A DNA stretch of 64,000 nucleotides from Filifactor alocis ATCC 35896 (lineage in GTDB: Bacteria > Bacillota > Clostridia > Peptostreptococcales > Filifactoraceae): NCBI RefSeq assembly GCF_000163895.2, contig NC_016630.1, forward strand, positions 186,001-250,000, written 5' to 3'. The stretch's first letter is position 1, and every line of letters starts with the position of its first letter. The notes below the pieces were generated by a model that was not told the origin of the DNA, did no database searches, and worked only from the letters and a program-made list of their open reading frames with translations. A program made the translations under genes and the position numbers. Below, piece by piece: positions 43,263-52,191 of this stretch.

Positions 43263-43925
43263 ATGAGTCTTTTAGGAAAGAAAGCAGCTATACTATGGAA
43301 CGGAGATTTACAAGATAAAGAGTTTATTGTTTCTCGGTTAAATCACTTTGATATGATTATCTGCGCAGATGGGGCTGCAGATTTTCTGAAAGAATATGAT
43401 TATTTGCCTGATGTCATTATTGGAGATTTGGATTCAATTTGTGAAGATACATTAGAATACTATAGGGAAAGACAAGTTGAATTTTTAAGATTTCCACCGG
43501 AAAAAGATTTTACGGATAGTGAGCTTACGATACGATATTTGTTAGAACAAGGTATTTATCATGCAACAGTATTCGGTTTTTCAGGGAGTAGATTAGATCA
43601 CAGTATTGCAAATTTAGGTTTGTTATATTATGCTGTAAATCAAGGAATATCAATAAATTATATATCTCGAAGAAATAGAATAATGTGCCTAAAACCGGGG
43701 ACTTATTTTTTTGAGAACCAATATAAATTTTATTTTTCTCTGGTTGCTCTTTTTGGAATTGTAAAGAATATTTCATTATCCGGTGCAAAATATTCTCTTT
43801 CTTCTTATACAATGAAACAAGGAGAAACTATTGGTATCTCTAATGAATACATCGAAAATATTTGTTTAGAATTTGAAGATGGACATCTACTCGTCATAGA
43901 GAGTGAGAAAGATATTTCTATCTAA
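43263..43925 (+). CDS. Thiamine diphosphokinase
   Basis: Makes thiamine pyrophosphate from thiamine and ATP. 220 residues. The catalytic domain has ICADGAADFL (about 31-40), DVIIGDLDSI (about 50-59) and FPPEKDFTDSELTI (about 77-90), and the C-terminal TPK-B domain starts near 150. It ends the rsmB operon, as in many Firmicutes. Confidence 0.93.
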   Translation: MSLLGKKAAILWNGDLQDKEFIVSRLNHFDMIICADGAADFLKEYDYLPDVIIGDLDSICEDTLEYYRERQVEFLRFPPEKDFTDSELTIRYLLEQGIYHATVFGFSGSRLDHSIANLGLLYYAVNQGISINYISRRNRIMCLKPGTYFFENQYKFYFSLVALFGIVKNISLSGAKYSLSSYTMKQGETIGISNEYIENICLEFEDGHLLVIESEKDISI

Positions 43926-43942
43926 TATTTTCTTTTGGTGTA

Positions 43943-43951
43943 TGGTATAAT
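43943..43951 (+). promoter_or_regulatory. Extended -10 promoter before the DUF1385 gene
   Basis: TGGTATAAT 150 bases ahead of the start codon, without a clear -35. The 150-base leader has no ORF. Confidence 0.5.
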
Positions 43952-44102
43952 GACATTGCCGAATGAAACATTTCATAGGCAAAGTTTGAATTTTGGAAAC
44001 TCAGATAATCTCTGTAATTCTTGATAATAAGGACTGTCAAGTCATAGTCTATGGTATTGTAAGACGGTATTTCTAATAATTCAAAAAATAAGGAGTGTGC
44101 TA

Positions 44103-44990
44103 ATGAAAGAACCTGTCGGTGGACAAGCGTTAATTGAAGGTGTGATGATGCGTTGCGGAAAGAAAAAAGCAATTGCTATTCGTAAATCCAATGGTGAAAT
44201 TCTTACAACTAAATTGAAACCACACATACTTTTTGAAAACAGTGTAATATATCAGATTCCGTTTATAAGAGGTATTTTTGTTTTGATAAATTCAATGATA
44301 GAAGGCAGTAAAGATTTAACTTATTCTGCAAGTTTTTTCATGGAAGATGAAGAAAATTCTAAATTAGAACAATTGTTGGAAAATGTTTTTGGAAAGTATG
44401 CTCAAAAAATAGTAGACGGAGCAATATTTGCATTCTCTTTTTTTCTTGCCGTTTTCCTGTTTGTTGTTTTACCTACAATGATAGCAAAGAATCAATCGCA
44501 AAATACATGGTTTATCTCGCTTAAAGAAGGAGTTATTAAAATATTGCTGTTTATTTCATATTTATTTTTGGTGTCAAGAACAAAAGACATGCATCGTGTT
44601 TTTCAGTATCATGGTGCGGAGCATAAGAGTGTATTTTGCTATGAACAAGGAAGACCGCTTACTGTAGAAAATGTTAGAAAAATGAGTAGATTTCATCCAA
44701 GGTGCGGTACTAATTTTATCTTTTTGATTTTGATTGTGTCTGTTTTGCTGTTTTCGTTTATTAATGTAAGAGTTGTGTTGGTCAGAAGTATCATCAAACT
44801 GAGTTTATTTCCGGTTGTTTCCGGCATTTCTTATGAACTTCTCAGAATAGCAGGAAAAAAAGATATCTTTGCTATCAAATTGTTTGTTTATCCCGGAATG
44901 TTATTGCAACGCATTACAACTCAAGAACCGGATGATAGTCAAATTGAAGTGGCAATTTCAGCTCTTTTGGCAGCAGTGGAAGAATCATAA
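44103..44990 (+). CDS. DUF1385 membrane protein
   Basis: 295 residues from ATG 44103 (AGGAG seven bases upstream). Signature GGQALIEGVMMRCGKK at the N-terminus and HGAEHKSVFCYEQGRPL (about 177-193) near the middle. About four membrane helices (100-122, 138-155, 205-225, 228-250). The family is nearly always beside prmC and prfA in Firmicutes; its function is unknown, and it is often loosely annotated as a metal-dependent enzyme. Confidence 0.9.
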   Translation: MKEPVGGQALIEGVMMRCGKKKAIAIRKSNGEILTTKLKPHILFENSVIYQIPFIRGIFVLINSMIEGSKDLTYSASFFMEDEENSKLEQLLENVFGKYAQKIVDGAIFAFSFFLAVFLFVVLPTMIAKNQSQNTWFISLKEGVIKILLFISYLFLVSRTKDMHRVFQYHGAEHKSVFCYEQGRPLTVENVRKMSRFHPRCGTNFIFLILIVSVLLFSFINVRVVLVRSIIKLSLFPVVSGISYELLRIAGKKDIFAIKLFVYPGMLLQRITTQEPDDSQIEVAISALLAAVEES

Positions 44991-45029
44991 TCATGATAGT
45001 AAAATCATAAAAAATAGTAAGGAAGTTTA

Positions 45030-45869
45030 ATGAATATTCAAGAATTATTAAAAGAGGGACAACAGTTATTACAAAGTAGTTCATCCAGTGCTTTGTTGGA
45101 TGCACAATTGTTACTTATGTATGTATTACAAGTGGATAAGTTATATCTAATGATTCATTTGAACGAGGAAGTTCCGCTTGAAAAAATTGGAATATATTAT
45201 GAACTGTTAGCAGAGAGAAAGCAATCTGTTCCTATTGCGTATCTCATTCATAAGAAACCTTTTTATGGAAGAGACTTTTTTGTTTCACCGGGAGTTTTAA
45301 TACCAAGACCGGATACGGAAATTTTGATTGAAAAAACCTTAGATGTCATACCTGATAACAAACAAGTATCCGGAATAGAAATAGGTTGTGGAAGCGGAGC
45401 AATTTCAATCACTTTACTTTTAGAAAATCGCTTATTAAATATGGTTGCTACTGATATTGAAGCAATTCCTATTGAAATCACATCAAAAAATGCGAATTTA
45501 AACAATGTGCAGAACCGACTAAGATTAATCAAAACGGATTTGTTTAATGGGATTCCTTCAAAACAATTTGATTTTATCATATCAAACCCACCATATATTC
45601 CGTATGATGATTCAACTAAACTTATGAAAGATGTGATAGACTATGAACCGAAAGTTGCTTTGTTTGCAGAAGAAAACGGAATCTTTTTTTTTCGAAAAAT
45701 ACTGGAAGATGGGAAAAAATTTTTGAAAGAAGATGGTTTTGTTGCATTTGAAATTGGATGTTCTCAAGCGAAACAGATAAGAGAACTATGTTTGAAAGAA
45801 GGTTTTCATAAGGTTCTGATTCACCGAGACTTGCATGGATTAGATCGTGTTGTGATAGCGTTTAGATAA
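45030..45869 (+). CDS. prmC: Release factor glutamine methyltransferase
   Basis: Methylates the GGQ glutamine of peptide-chain release factors. 279 residues. An N-terminal helical domain is followed by the Rossmann SAM-binding loop EIGCGSGAISI (about 117-127) and the catalytic NPPYIPYDD (about 188-196). prfA, its substrate's gene, starts 29 bases downstream. Confidence 0.95.
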   Translation: MNIQELLKEGQQLLQSSSSSALLDAQLLLMYVLQVDKLYLMIHLNEEVPLEKIGIYYELLAERKQSVPIAYLIHKKPFYGRDFFVSPGVLIPRPDTEILIEKTLDVIPDNKQVSGIEIGCGSGAISITLLLENRLLNMVATDIEAIPIEITSKNANLNNVQNRLRLIKTDLFNGIPSKQFDFIISNPPYIPYDDSTKLMKDVIDYEPKVALFAEENGIFFFRKILEDGKKFLKEDGFVAFEIGCSQAKQIRELCLKEGFHKVLIHRDLHGLDRVVIAFR

Positions 45870-45898
45870 AAACTAATCAAAATGGAGGAGAATAACAA

Positions 45899-46963
45899 AT
45901 GTTTGACAATTTAAAAGCGTTAGAAGAAAAATATGAAGAGTTAAATAAAATTGTAGCAGATCCAAGTACCATGAATGATATGGATAAATGGAAAGCGTAT
46001 ATGAAAGAAATATCAGATACAGAGCCAATTATTCAAAAGTATAGAGAATTTAAACAGACAAGAGATGATATTGAAGGATCTAAACAAATATTGGAAGAAG
46101 AAAAGGATGAGGAATTAAGAGAATTGGCGAAAATGGAATTGTCCGAAAAAGAAGAGCTGATGGAAAAAGTTCAAAATGAACTAAAACTACTTTTAATTCC
46201 AAAAGATCCAAATGATGAAAAGAATGTTATTGTTGAAATTCGCGGAGGAGCCGGTGGTGATGAAGCTGCACTGTTTGCAGGAGTTTTATTTAGAATGTAT
46301 TCCATGTATGCATCGGCGCGTAATTGGAAAGTAGAGATGATGTCTGCGAACGAAACAGGAATTGGCGGATATAAAGAAGTTGTGTTTATGATTACAGGAA
46401 AAGGAGCCTATTCTAGATTAAAGTATGAATCCGGAGTGCACAGGGTACAACGTGTGCCTGAAACAGAATCCAGCGGAAGAATTCATACATCCACATCAAC
46501 GGTTGCTGTTCTGCCTGAGGTAGATGATGTAGAAGTAGAACTTGATATGAACGATGTTAGAGTAGATGTGTTCCGTTCTTCCGGAAACGGTGGACAATCC
46601 GTTAATACTACTGACTCTGCAGTTCGTTTAACACATAAACCTACAGGAATTGTAATTTCTATGCAAGATGAAAAATCTCAGTTGAAAAACAAAGAAAAAG
46701 CGTTCAAAATTTTGAAGGCAAAGTTATATGATTTAGAGTTAGAAAAAGCACAAAAAGAATTGGCGCAAGAAAGAAAAAGTCAGGTAGGTTCCGGGGACCG
46801 TTCTGAAAGAATTAGAACATATAATTATCCTCAAGGACGAGTAACAGACCATCGTATTGGACTCACTTTATATAAATTGGAAAACTTCCTGAATGGAGAC
46901 ATCGATGAGATATTAGATGCATTGATTACCACTGATCAGGCAGAAAAATTGCAATCGATTTAA
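45899..46963 (+). CDS. prfA: Peptide chain release factor 1
   Basis: Terminates translation at UAA/UAG. 354 residues. The GGQ tripeptide is in SSGNGGQSVNTTDSA (about 225-239), preceded by the PCRF domain with IRGGAGGDEAALFAG. The codon-recognition region lies around 180-195 (RVQRVPETESSGR). GGAGG precedes the ATG. Confidence 0.97.
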   Translation: MFDNLKALEEKYEELNKIVADPSTMNDMDKWKAYMKEISDTEPIIQKYREFKQTRDDIEGSKQILEEEKDEELRELAKMELSEKEELMEKVQNELKLLLIPKDPNDEKNVIVEIRGGAGGDEAALFAGVLFRMYSMYASARNWKVEMMSANETGIGGYKEVVFMITGKGAYSRLKYESGVHRVQRVPETESSGRIHTSTSTVAVLPEVDDVEVELDMNDVRVDVFRSSGNGGQSVNTTDSAVRLTHKPTGIVISMQDEKSQLKNKEKAFKILKAKLYDLELEKAQKELAQERKSQVGSGDRSERIRTYNYPQGRVTDHRIGLTLYKLENFLNGDIDEILDALITTDQAEKLQSI

Positions 46964-46999
46964 TTGTTGGTAAATTGTGTTTTTTTGAAAGGTAAATTT

Positions 47000-48019
47000 A
47001 TGAAGGCAAAATTGTATACAATAAAAGATGTGCATGCAGATGATGATAAAATAAAAAAAGCATCTAATATTATTCAAAATGGAGGACTTGTCATATTCCC
47101 TACAGAAACAGTATATGGACTGGGAGCAGATGCATTCAATCCGGTTGCATCAGAAAAAATATATTCCGCAAAGGGTCGTCCTTCAGACAATCCCTTAATT
47201 TTACACATATCAGATTTAGATATGTTGAACAAAATCGTAAAAAATGTTCCGGAAAAAGCCAACAAATTGATAAATCAATTTTGGCCCGGGCCACTTACCA
47301 TTATCTTTGAAAAGAAAGATATTGTTTCTGATAAGATTACAGGAGGTTTAAATACGGTTGCAGTAAGAATGCCTTCAAATCCAATAGCTCTATCGTTTAT
47401 TCGAAATGCAAACACGCCTATTGCCGCGCCATCCGCAAACATATCAGGAAAACCTTCGATTACTCGATGGGAAGATGCAGTTGAAGAAATGGGAAATCGT
47501 GTGGATGCAATCTTGTTGTCAGAGCCCAGCGAGATTGGTTTGGAATCAACAATTATCGATTTAACGCAAGATGTTCCTATGATTTTGAGAGTAGGAAAAA
47601 TTAGCAAAACAGAGATTGAAAAAGCGATAGGATTTACCGAAATTGACAAAACTATTTTTGGAGAAAAAGATATTCCAAAAGCTCCGGGAATGAAATATAA
47701 ACACTATAGTCCAAACGCGGAAGTGTTTATTGCTTCTAAAGAGAATTTTGTGGAAAAAGTAAAACAAAAATACAAAGCATCTCCTTCTTGTAATACTGTT
47801 ATTTTTACAATGAATCAGAACAAATCTTATTTCAAGGATGAAAAAGTGTATCTTTTGGGAGAAACTACATTGCAAGCAGCAAAGTTTTTTTTTCATTTTT
47901 TAAGGAAAGCGGATAAAGAGGGTTATGATACGATTATTATGGAAGATATCTCTTTCGATGAAATTGGAGAAGCTGTGATGAATCGTGCTCGTAAGTCAGC
48001 CGGTAATAAATATTTATAA
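47000..48019 (+). CDS. L-threonylcarbamoyladenylate synthase (Sua5/YwlC)
   Basis: Makes threonylcarbamoyl-AMP for the t6A37 tRNA modification. 339 residues from ATG 47000 (GAAAGG seven bases upstream); the in-frame TTG at 46964 directly after prfA lacks a site. A YrdC domain (FPTETVYGLGADAF; SAKGRPSDNPLI; APSANISGKPS) is followed by a C-terminal Sua5 domain after the KHYSPNAEV linker motif, so this is the long two-domain form. Confidence 0.94.
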   Translation: MKAKLYTIKDVHADDDKIKKASNIIQNGGLVIFPTETVYGLGADAFNPVASEKIYSAKGRPSDNPLILHISDLDMLNKIVKNVPEKANKLINQFWPGPLTIIFEKKDIVSDKITGGLNTVAVRMPSNPIALSFIRNANTPIAAPSANISGKPSITRWEDAVEEMGNRVDAILLSEPSEIGLESTIIDLTQDVPMILRVGKISKTEIEKAIGFTEIDKTIFGEKDIPKAPGMKYKHYSPNAEVFIASKENFVEKVKQKYKASPSCNTVIFTMNQNKSYFKDEKVYLLGETTLQAAKFFFHFLRKADKEGYDTIIMEDISFDEIGEAVMNRARKSAGNKYL

Positions 48020-48021
48020 CA

Positions 48022-48055
48022 AACTCAGGCTGGATAGTTTGAGTTTTATTTTTCG
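48022..48055 (+). terminator. Terminator after the Sua5 gene
   Basis: AAACTCA / TGAGTTT stem with a 12-base loop, followed by TATTTTT. A short stem, moderate support. Confidence 0.6.
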
Positions 48056-48147
48056 ACATGATAATTTTTTATTTTTTCACATAGTTTCTAATTTTCAAAA
48101 TAATAGAGGATTGATAAAAAATATTTTAGGAATCCTTGATAAATATA

Positions 48148-48176
48148 TTGTATTCTTAGCTTGATATCGTTAAAAT
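48148..48176 (+). promoter_or_regulatory. Promoter of rpiB-upp
   Basis: TTGTAT, 17 bases, TAAAAT, 45 bases ahead of the rpiB start. Confidence 0.55.
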
Positions 48177-48220
48177 GAATAGAGGGACATATTATAGAAG
48201 TCGATTAGAGGAGGAGTGTA

Positions 48221-48664
48221 ATGAGAATTGCTTTAGGTTCAGATCATGGAGGATACCGCTTGAAAGAGGCTATCAAAGAACACCTAACAAAGAAAGGTCA
48301 CTTCGTTACAGACTATGGAACGGACAGTATAGAATCAGTTGATTATCCTGATTATGCAGAAAAACTTTGTCATGGAATTTTGAATGGAGAAGCTGACAGA
48401 GGTATTTTAATTTGTGGAACCGGGATTGGTATTGCAATAGCCGCAAACAAAGTCAAAGGAATTCGTTGTGCTACTGTATCAGATGTTTTTTCTGCAAAAA
48501 AATGTGTAGAACATAATAATTGTCAAGTTATGTCGCTTGGAGAAAGAACGATAGGATTCGGCTTAGCATTGGAATTGGCGGAAGCTTTTTTAACAGCAAC
48601 ATTTGAAGGAGACAGACATCAAAGACGAGTAGATAAGATTATGGAAATTGAAAATCAAAAATAA
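48221..48664 (+). CDS. rpiB: Ribose-5-phosphate isomerase B
   Basis: Interconverts ribose-5-P and ribulose-5-P. 147 residues. ALGSDHGGYRLKEAI at the N-terminus and the anion-binding loop ICGTGIGIAIAANK (about 66-79) with the catalytic cysteine. GAGGAG precedes the ATG. Some members act on allose- or galactose-6-phosphate, but the sequence and the upp neighbour favour RpiB. Confidence 0.93.
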   Translation: MRIALGSDHGGYRLKEAIKEHLTKKGHFVTDYGTDSIESVDYPDYAEKLCHGILNGEADRGILICGTGIGIAIAANKVKGIRCATVSDVFSAKKCVEHNNCQVMSLGERTIGFGLALELAEAFLTATFEGDRHQRRVDKIMEIENQK

Positions 48665-48686
48665 TTATTCAAGGAGAGGAAAACTA

Positions 48687-49322
48687 ATGTCTAAAGGAAA
48701 TGTAATTGTAGTAAATCATCCTATGGTACAACACAAACTAACCATATTGAGAGACAAAAAAACAGGTTCTAAAGAATTTAGAGAGCTCGTAAAAGAAATC
48801 GGAATGTTTATGGTCTATGAAACAACACGAGATCTGCCTATGCAAGAGATTGAAATTGACACACCTATTTGCAAAACAAAGTCTAAAGTATTAGCAGGTA
48901 AAAAGTTAGGAGTAGTGCCCATTTTAAGAGCTGGATTAGGTATGATGGAAGGTGTTCTACAGTTGATTCCTGCTGCTAAGGTAGGGCATGTCGGATTATA
49001 TAGAGATCCTAAAACACTAAAACCGGTAGAGTACTATTGTAAATTGCCACAAGATGTGGAAGAAAGAGAGTTGTTGTTAGTAGATCCTATGCTTGCAACG
49101 GGAGGCTCAGCAAGTGCAGCTATCGAACTTCTAAAACAAAAAGGCGCAAAATCTATCAAATTAGTTTGTATTGTAGGATGTCCTGAAGGGATAGAGGAAG
49201 TACACAAATATCATCCTGAAATTGATATTTATTTAGCATCTATTGACGAAAAACTAAATGATCATGGATACATTGTTCCCGGATTGGGAGATGCAGGGGA
49301 TCGTATTTTTGGAACAAAATAA
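48687..49322 (+). CDS. upp: Uracil phosphoribosyltransferase
   Basis: Salvages uracil to UMP. 211 residues from ATG 48687 (AGGAGAGG eight bases upstream). VVNHPMVQHKLTILRDK at the N-terminus, the PRPP motif VDPMLATGGSASAAIE (about 131-146) and the C-terminal GDAGDRIFGTK are diagnostic. The ribosome-binding site lies just after the rpiB stop. Together with uraA it completes uracil uptake and salvage. Confidence 0.97.
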   Translation: MSKGNVIVVNHPMVQHKLTILRDKKTGSKEFRELVKEIGMFMVYETTRDLPMQEIEIDTPICKTKSKVLAGKKLGVVPILRAGLGMMEGVLQLIPAAKVGHVGLYRDPKTLKPVEYYCKLPQDVEERELLLVDPMLATGGSASAAIELLKQKGAKSIKLVCIVGCPEGIEEVHKYHPEIDIYLASIDEKLNDHGYIVPGLGDAGDRIFGTK

Positions 49323-49353
49323 TAGATTTGTCAATTTGAGTTATGATAAATGC

Positions 49354-49383
49354 TTGACATTAGTAGTGTATAACTGATATACT
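49354..49383 (+). promoter_or_regulatory. Promoter of rplU-prp-rpmA
   Basis: Perfect TTGACA, 18 bases, TATACT. Gives an 80-base leader. Confidence 0.8.
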
Positions 49384-49389
49384 TATGTA

Positions 49390-49471
49390 GTTAATGCCGC
49401 ATAGCTATGGTTTGATAAATTTGTTTCAGACAAATACCTAAGTTAGCGAGACCGTTATGAGGAGGTGCAGT
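49390..49471 (+). promoter_or_regulatory. Leader of rplU, candidate L21 autoregulatory leader
   Basis: It contains the hairpin ATTTGT-TTCAG-ACAAAT (49419-49435) and a CCGCATAGCTATGG segment before GAGGAGG. Firmicutes rplU mRNAs often carry an L21-binding leader; position fits, but covariance was not testable. Confidence 0.5.
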
Positions 49472-49777
49472 ATGTACGCAGTTGTAGAAACAGGTGGAAA
49501 ACAATACAGAGTGCAAGAAGGCGATGTAATCCAAGTTGAAAAATTAGCTGTAAACGAAGGTGAAGTAGTTTCTTTGGATGTGATTGCTCTTGGAAAAGAT
49601 GGAAAAGTTTTCGTTGGAGAAGAACTTGCAAATGTAAAAGTAAATGCAAAAGTAGTTTCTCACGGAAAAGGAAAAAAAGTTATCGTTTTCAAATATAAAC
49701 CTAAAAAGGATTATAGAAGAAAACAAGGACACAGACAACCATATACGGAATTAGTGATTGAAACTGTTGAAGGTTAG
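49472..49777 (+). CDS. rplU: 50S ribosomal protein L21
   Basis: 101 residues from ATG 49472 (GAGGAGG seven bases upstream). YAVVETGGKQYRVQEGD at the N-terminus and the KKDYRRKQGHRQPYTELVI C-terminal signature. First gene of the rplU-prp-rpmA operon. Confidence 0.97.
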   Translation: MYAVVETGGKQYRVQEGDVIQVEKLAVNEGEVVSLDVIALGKDGKVFVGEELANVKVNAKVVSHGKGKKVIVFKYKPKKDYRRKQGHRQPYTELVIETVEG

Positions 49778-49782
49778 GAAAT

Positions 49783-50115
49783 ATGACAAAAATTTCAATC
49801 ATTGATAACCATGTATCTAAGAAATTACAAATTTCTTTAGAAGGACATTCAGGATATGCAGATGCCGGAGAGGATATTGTTTGTTCGGCAATTTCTGTTT
49901 TATCTCAGGCTATTTTCAATGGAATAACAGAAGTTCTTAAGTATGATATTTCATATAAAGTGCAAGACGGTTATTTTTATTTTGAGATTCCTGATAGCAT
50001 GTTGAAACAAGACAGTCGAGTAAAAGCTTTGCTTGATACATTTGTTTTGAATTTGAAAGATTTGGAAATACAGTATAAAGACTATATTAAGCTATGTATA
50101 GAGGAGGTGCACTGA
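49783..50115 (+). CDS. prp: Ribosomal-processing cysteine protease Prp (YsxB)
   Basis: Removes the N-terminal extension of L27. 110 residues. The catalytic pair is visible as the His of EGHSGYADAGED (about residue 22) and the Cys of DIVCSAISVL (about residue 34). It sits between rplU and rpmA, as in other Firmicutes. Its TGA overlaps the rpmA ATG by one base, coupling protease and substrate. Confidence 0.95.
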   Translation: MTKISIIDNHVSKKLQISLEGHSGYADAGEDIVCSAISVLSQAIFNGITEVLKYDISYKVQDGYFYFEIPDSMLKQDSRVKALLDTFVLNLKDLEIQYKDYIKLCIEEVH

Positions 50116-50393
50116 TGCTTCGTATCAATCTTCAACTTTTTGCGAGTAAAAAAGGGGTAGGTTCTTCAAAGAACGGTAGAGACTCTGCTGCAAAAAGATT
50201 GGGCGTAAAGGCAGGAGATGGACAATTAGTGACAGCGGGATCTATTTTGGTTCGTCAAAGAGGAACTAAGATTCATCCGGGAACTAATGTTGGAATCGGT
50301 GGAGATGACACTTTGTTTGCAATGGTGGAAGGACATGTTAAGTTCGAAAGAAAAGACAAAAAGCGCAAACAAGTAAGTATTATTCCAGCGTAA
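50115..50393 (+). CDS. rpmA: 50S ribosomal protein L27 with cleavable N-terminus
   Basis: 92 residues from ATG 50115 (GAGGAGG upstream). It begins MLRINLQLFA-SKKGVGSS; in Staphylococcus this type of extension is cut by Prp after the alanine so that L27 can reach the peptidyl-transferase centre. The rest (GRDSAAKRLGVKAGDGQ, RQRGTKIHPGTNVG) is standard L27. Confidence 0.97.
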   Translation: MLRINLQLFASKKGVGSSKNGRDSAAKRLGVKAGDGQLVTAGSILVRQRGTKIHPGTNVGIGGDDTLFAMVEGHVKFERKDKKRKQVSIIPA

Positions 50394-50402
50394 ATTAACG
50401 AT

Positions 50403-50432
50403 AAAGAACCGAAATGTTTCGGTTCTTTTTTA
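50403..50432 (+). terminator. Terminator after rpmA
   Basis: AAAGAACCGAAA / TTTCGGTTCTTT stem with a two-base TG centre (the loop opens a few pairs), followed by a T run. Confidence 0.9.
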
Positions 50433-50883
50433 TATTTCATTGAGAAAATTCTTCCTATTTAAAGTGCTATGTTGTATTTGGTAAATGGAAAAAAGATAAC
50501 CATTAATAGCGTGATAATGTAAAAAAATTGCGCTTATGACTATAAAATCGTGTACTCTTACAAAAAAATTCATTATCAGCGATAAAGAAACTTAGGTGTG
50601 GAAAATCATATCATAAAATTTTTGGAGAAGAAAATATCTCAATACAAAAACGGTTGGACATTGAAACAGGGAAAATAAACTTTTTATTCAAAAAATTGAG
50701 AATAAAATACTTGTTATTTTTTGATATATGTAATATCATGATAAATATATAATTTAGAATTATCTATCAATAATATTTTTGGTAAATAAACAGTGGTATT
50801 CTCTTTTAAAAGCCTGATGTTTGGTATAATAGGAGAGAGGTATTAATTTATAGAAAAGCATCGTAGTGGAAGGGGTAATCAAA
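50433..50883. other. About 450-bp non-coding gap before glyA
   Basis: AT-rich, with no ORF that has a ribosome-binding site. TGATAATG (about 50511) and CATTATCA (about 50571) form an inverted pair some 50 bases apart. The glyA promoter is at its right end. No known riboswitch was recognised. Confidence 0.6.
50822..50830 (+). promoter_or_regulatory. Extended -10 promoter of glyA
   Basis: TGGTATAAT with no strong -35, 54 bases ahead of the glyA start. Confidence 0.6.
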
Positions 50884-52173
50884 ATGTACAATTATTATCA
50901 TTTAATGAAAACAGATTCAGATGTGTACAATATTTTGGAGGGAGAATTACAAAGACAGAAACAAAATTTGGAACTAATTGCTTCTGAAAATATTGTAAGT
51001 AAAGCGGTAATGGAAGCAATGGGCAGTTGTTTTACTAATAAATATGCAGAGGGCTATCCATTCAAACGATATTATGGTGGATGTGAATTTATCGATAAAT
51101 TGGAAGTATTAGCCATTGAAAGAGCAAAAAAAATATTCGGAGCAGAGCATGCCAATGTTCAACCTCATTCAGGTTCGCAAGCAAATATGGGAGTTTACTT
51201 TGCTATGTTGGAATATGGAGATAAAGTGTTAGGTATGGATTTATCACAAGGAGGACATCTAACACACGGTTCGCCGGTAAATATTTCCGGAAAATATTTT
51301 CAATTCTTTGATTATGGGGTAGAGAAAGACACCGAAAAAATTAACTATGATGTTGTGCTACAGCGTGCAAAGGAAGTACAACCGAAACTGATTGTTGCAG
51401 GTGCAAGTGCATATTCCAGAGAATTGGATTTTAAGAAATTTAGAGAAATTGCAGATGAAGTAGGAGCATATCTTATGGTAGATATGGCACATATTGCAGG
51501 ATTAGTTGCAGCAGGATTACATTCAAATCCTTGTGAATACGCCGACTTTGTGACTACGACAACGCATAAAACATTACGCGGTCCAAGAGGTGGGTTAATT
51601 TTGTGTAAAGAAGAATATGCTGCCAAAATAGACAAGGCGATTTTTCCGGGAATACAAGGCGGACCGTTGGAACATATTGTTGCTGCAAAGGCAGTTTGTT
51701 TCAAAGAAGCTATGGAACCTGAGTTTAAAAACTATCAAAAACAAATTATTTTGAATGCGAAGGCATTGGCAGGCGCTTTGGAACAAAAAGGTTATCATCT
51801 TGTATCCGGAGGAACTGACAACCATTTGATTCTTGTTAGTTTAATTGAAAAAAATATGACCGGGAAAGAAGCAGAAACAAAATTGGATGAGGCAAGAATT
51901 ACTGTTAACAAAAATTCAATTCCGTTTGATCCTCAAAACTTCTTCAAAACATCCGGAATTCGTATCGGAACAGCCGCGGTAACAACGAGAGGAATGAAAG
52001 AGTTGGAAATGGAACAAATTGCAGATGCAATTGATTTGGTATTAACAAAAGATGATATCGTTTCTGCAAAACAAATTGTAGAAGAATTGACAAAAAAATA
52101 CCCTATTTACGAAGAGCACGACGAAAAAATTCTTCATTGGGGACAAAATATTTGGGATAAAACAAGAAAATAA
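50884..52173 (+). CDS. glyA: Serine hydroxymethyltransferase
   Basis: Converts serine and tetrahydrofolate to glycine and methylene-tetrahydrofolate. 429 residues from ATG 50884 (GGAAGGGG eight bases upstream); GTG 50866 would overlap that site. LIASENIVSKAVMEAMGS at the N-terminus, and the PLP lysine in TTTTHKTLRGPRGG (about 224-237). A PLP-producing kinase gene follows 18 bases later. Confidence 0.96.
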   Translation: MYNYYHLMKTDSDVYNILEGELQRQKQNLELIASENIVSKAVMEAMGSCFTNKYAEGYPFKRYYGGCEFIDKLEVLAIERAKKIFGAEHANVQPHSGSQANMGVYFAMLEYGDKVLGMDLSQGGHLTHGSPVNISGKYFQFFDYGVEKDTEKINYDVVLQRAKEVQPKLIVAGASAYSRELDFKKFREIADEVGAYLMVDMAHIAGLVAAGLHSNPCEYADFVTTTTHKTLRGPRGGLILCKEEYAAKIDKAIFPGIQGGPLEHIVAAKAVCFKEAMEPEFKNYQKQIILNAKALAGALEQKGYHLVSGGTDNHLILVSLIEKNMTGKEAETKLDEARITVNKNSIPFDPQNFFKTSGIRIGTAAVTTRGMKELEMEQIADAIDLVLTKDDIVSAKQIVEELTKKYPIYEEHDEKILHWGQNIWDKTRK

Positions 52174-52191
52174 TAGCATTGGAGTTTATAG

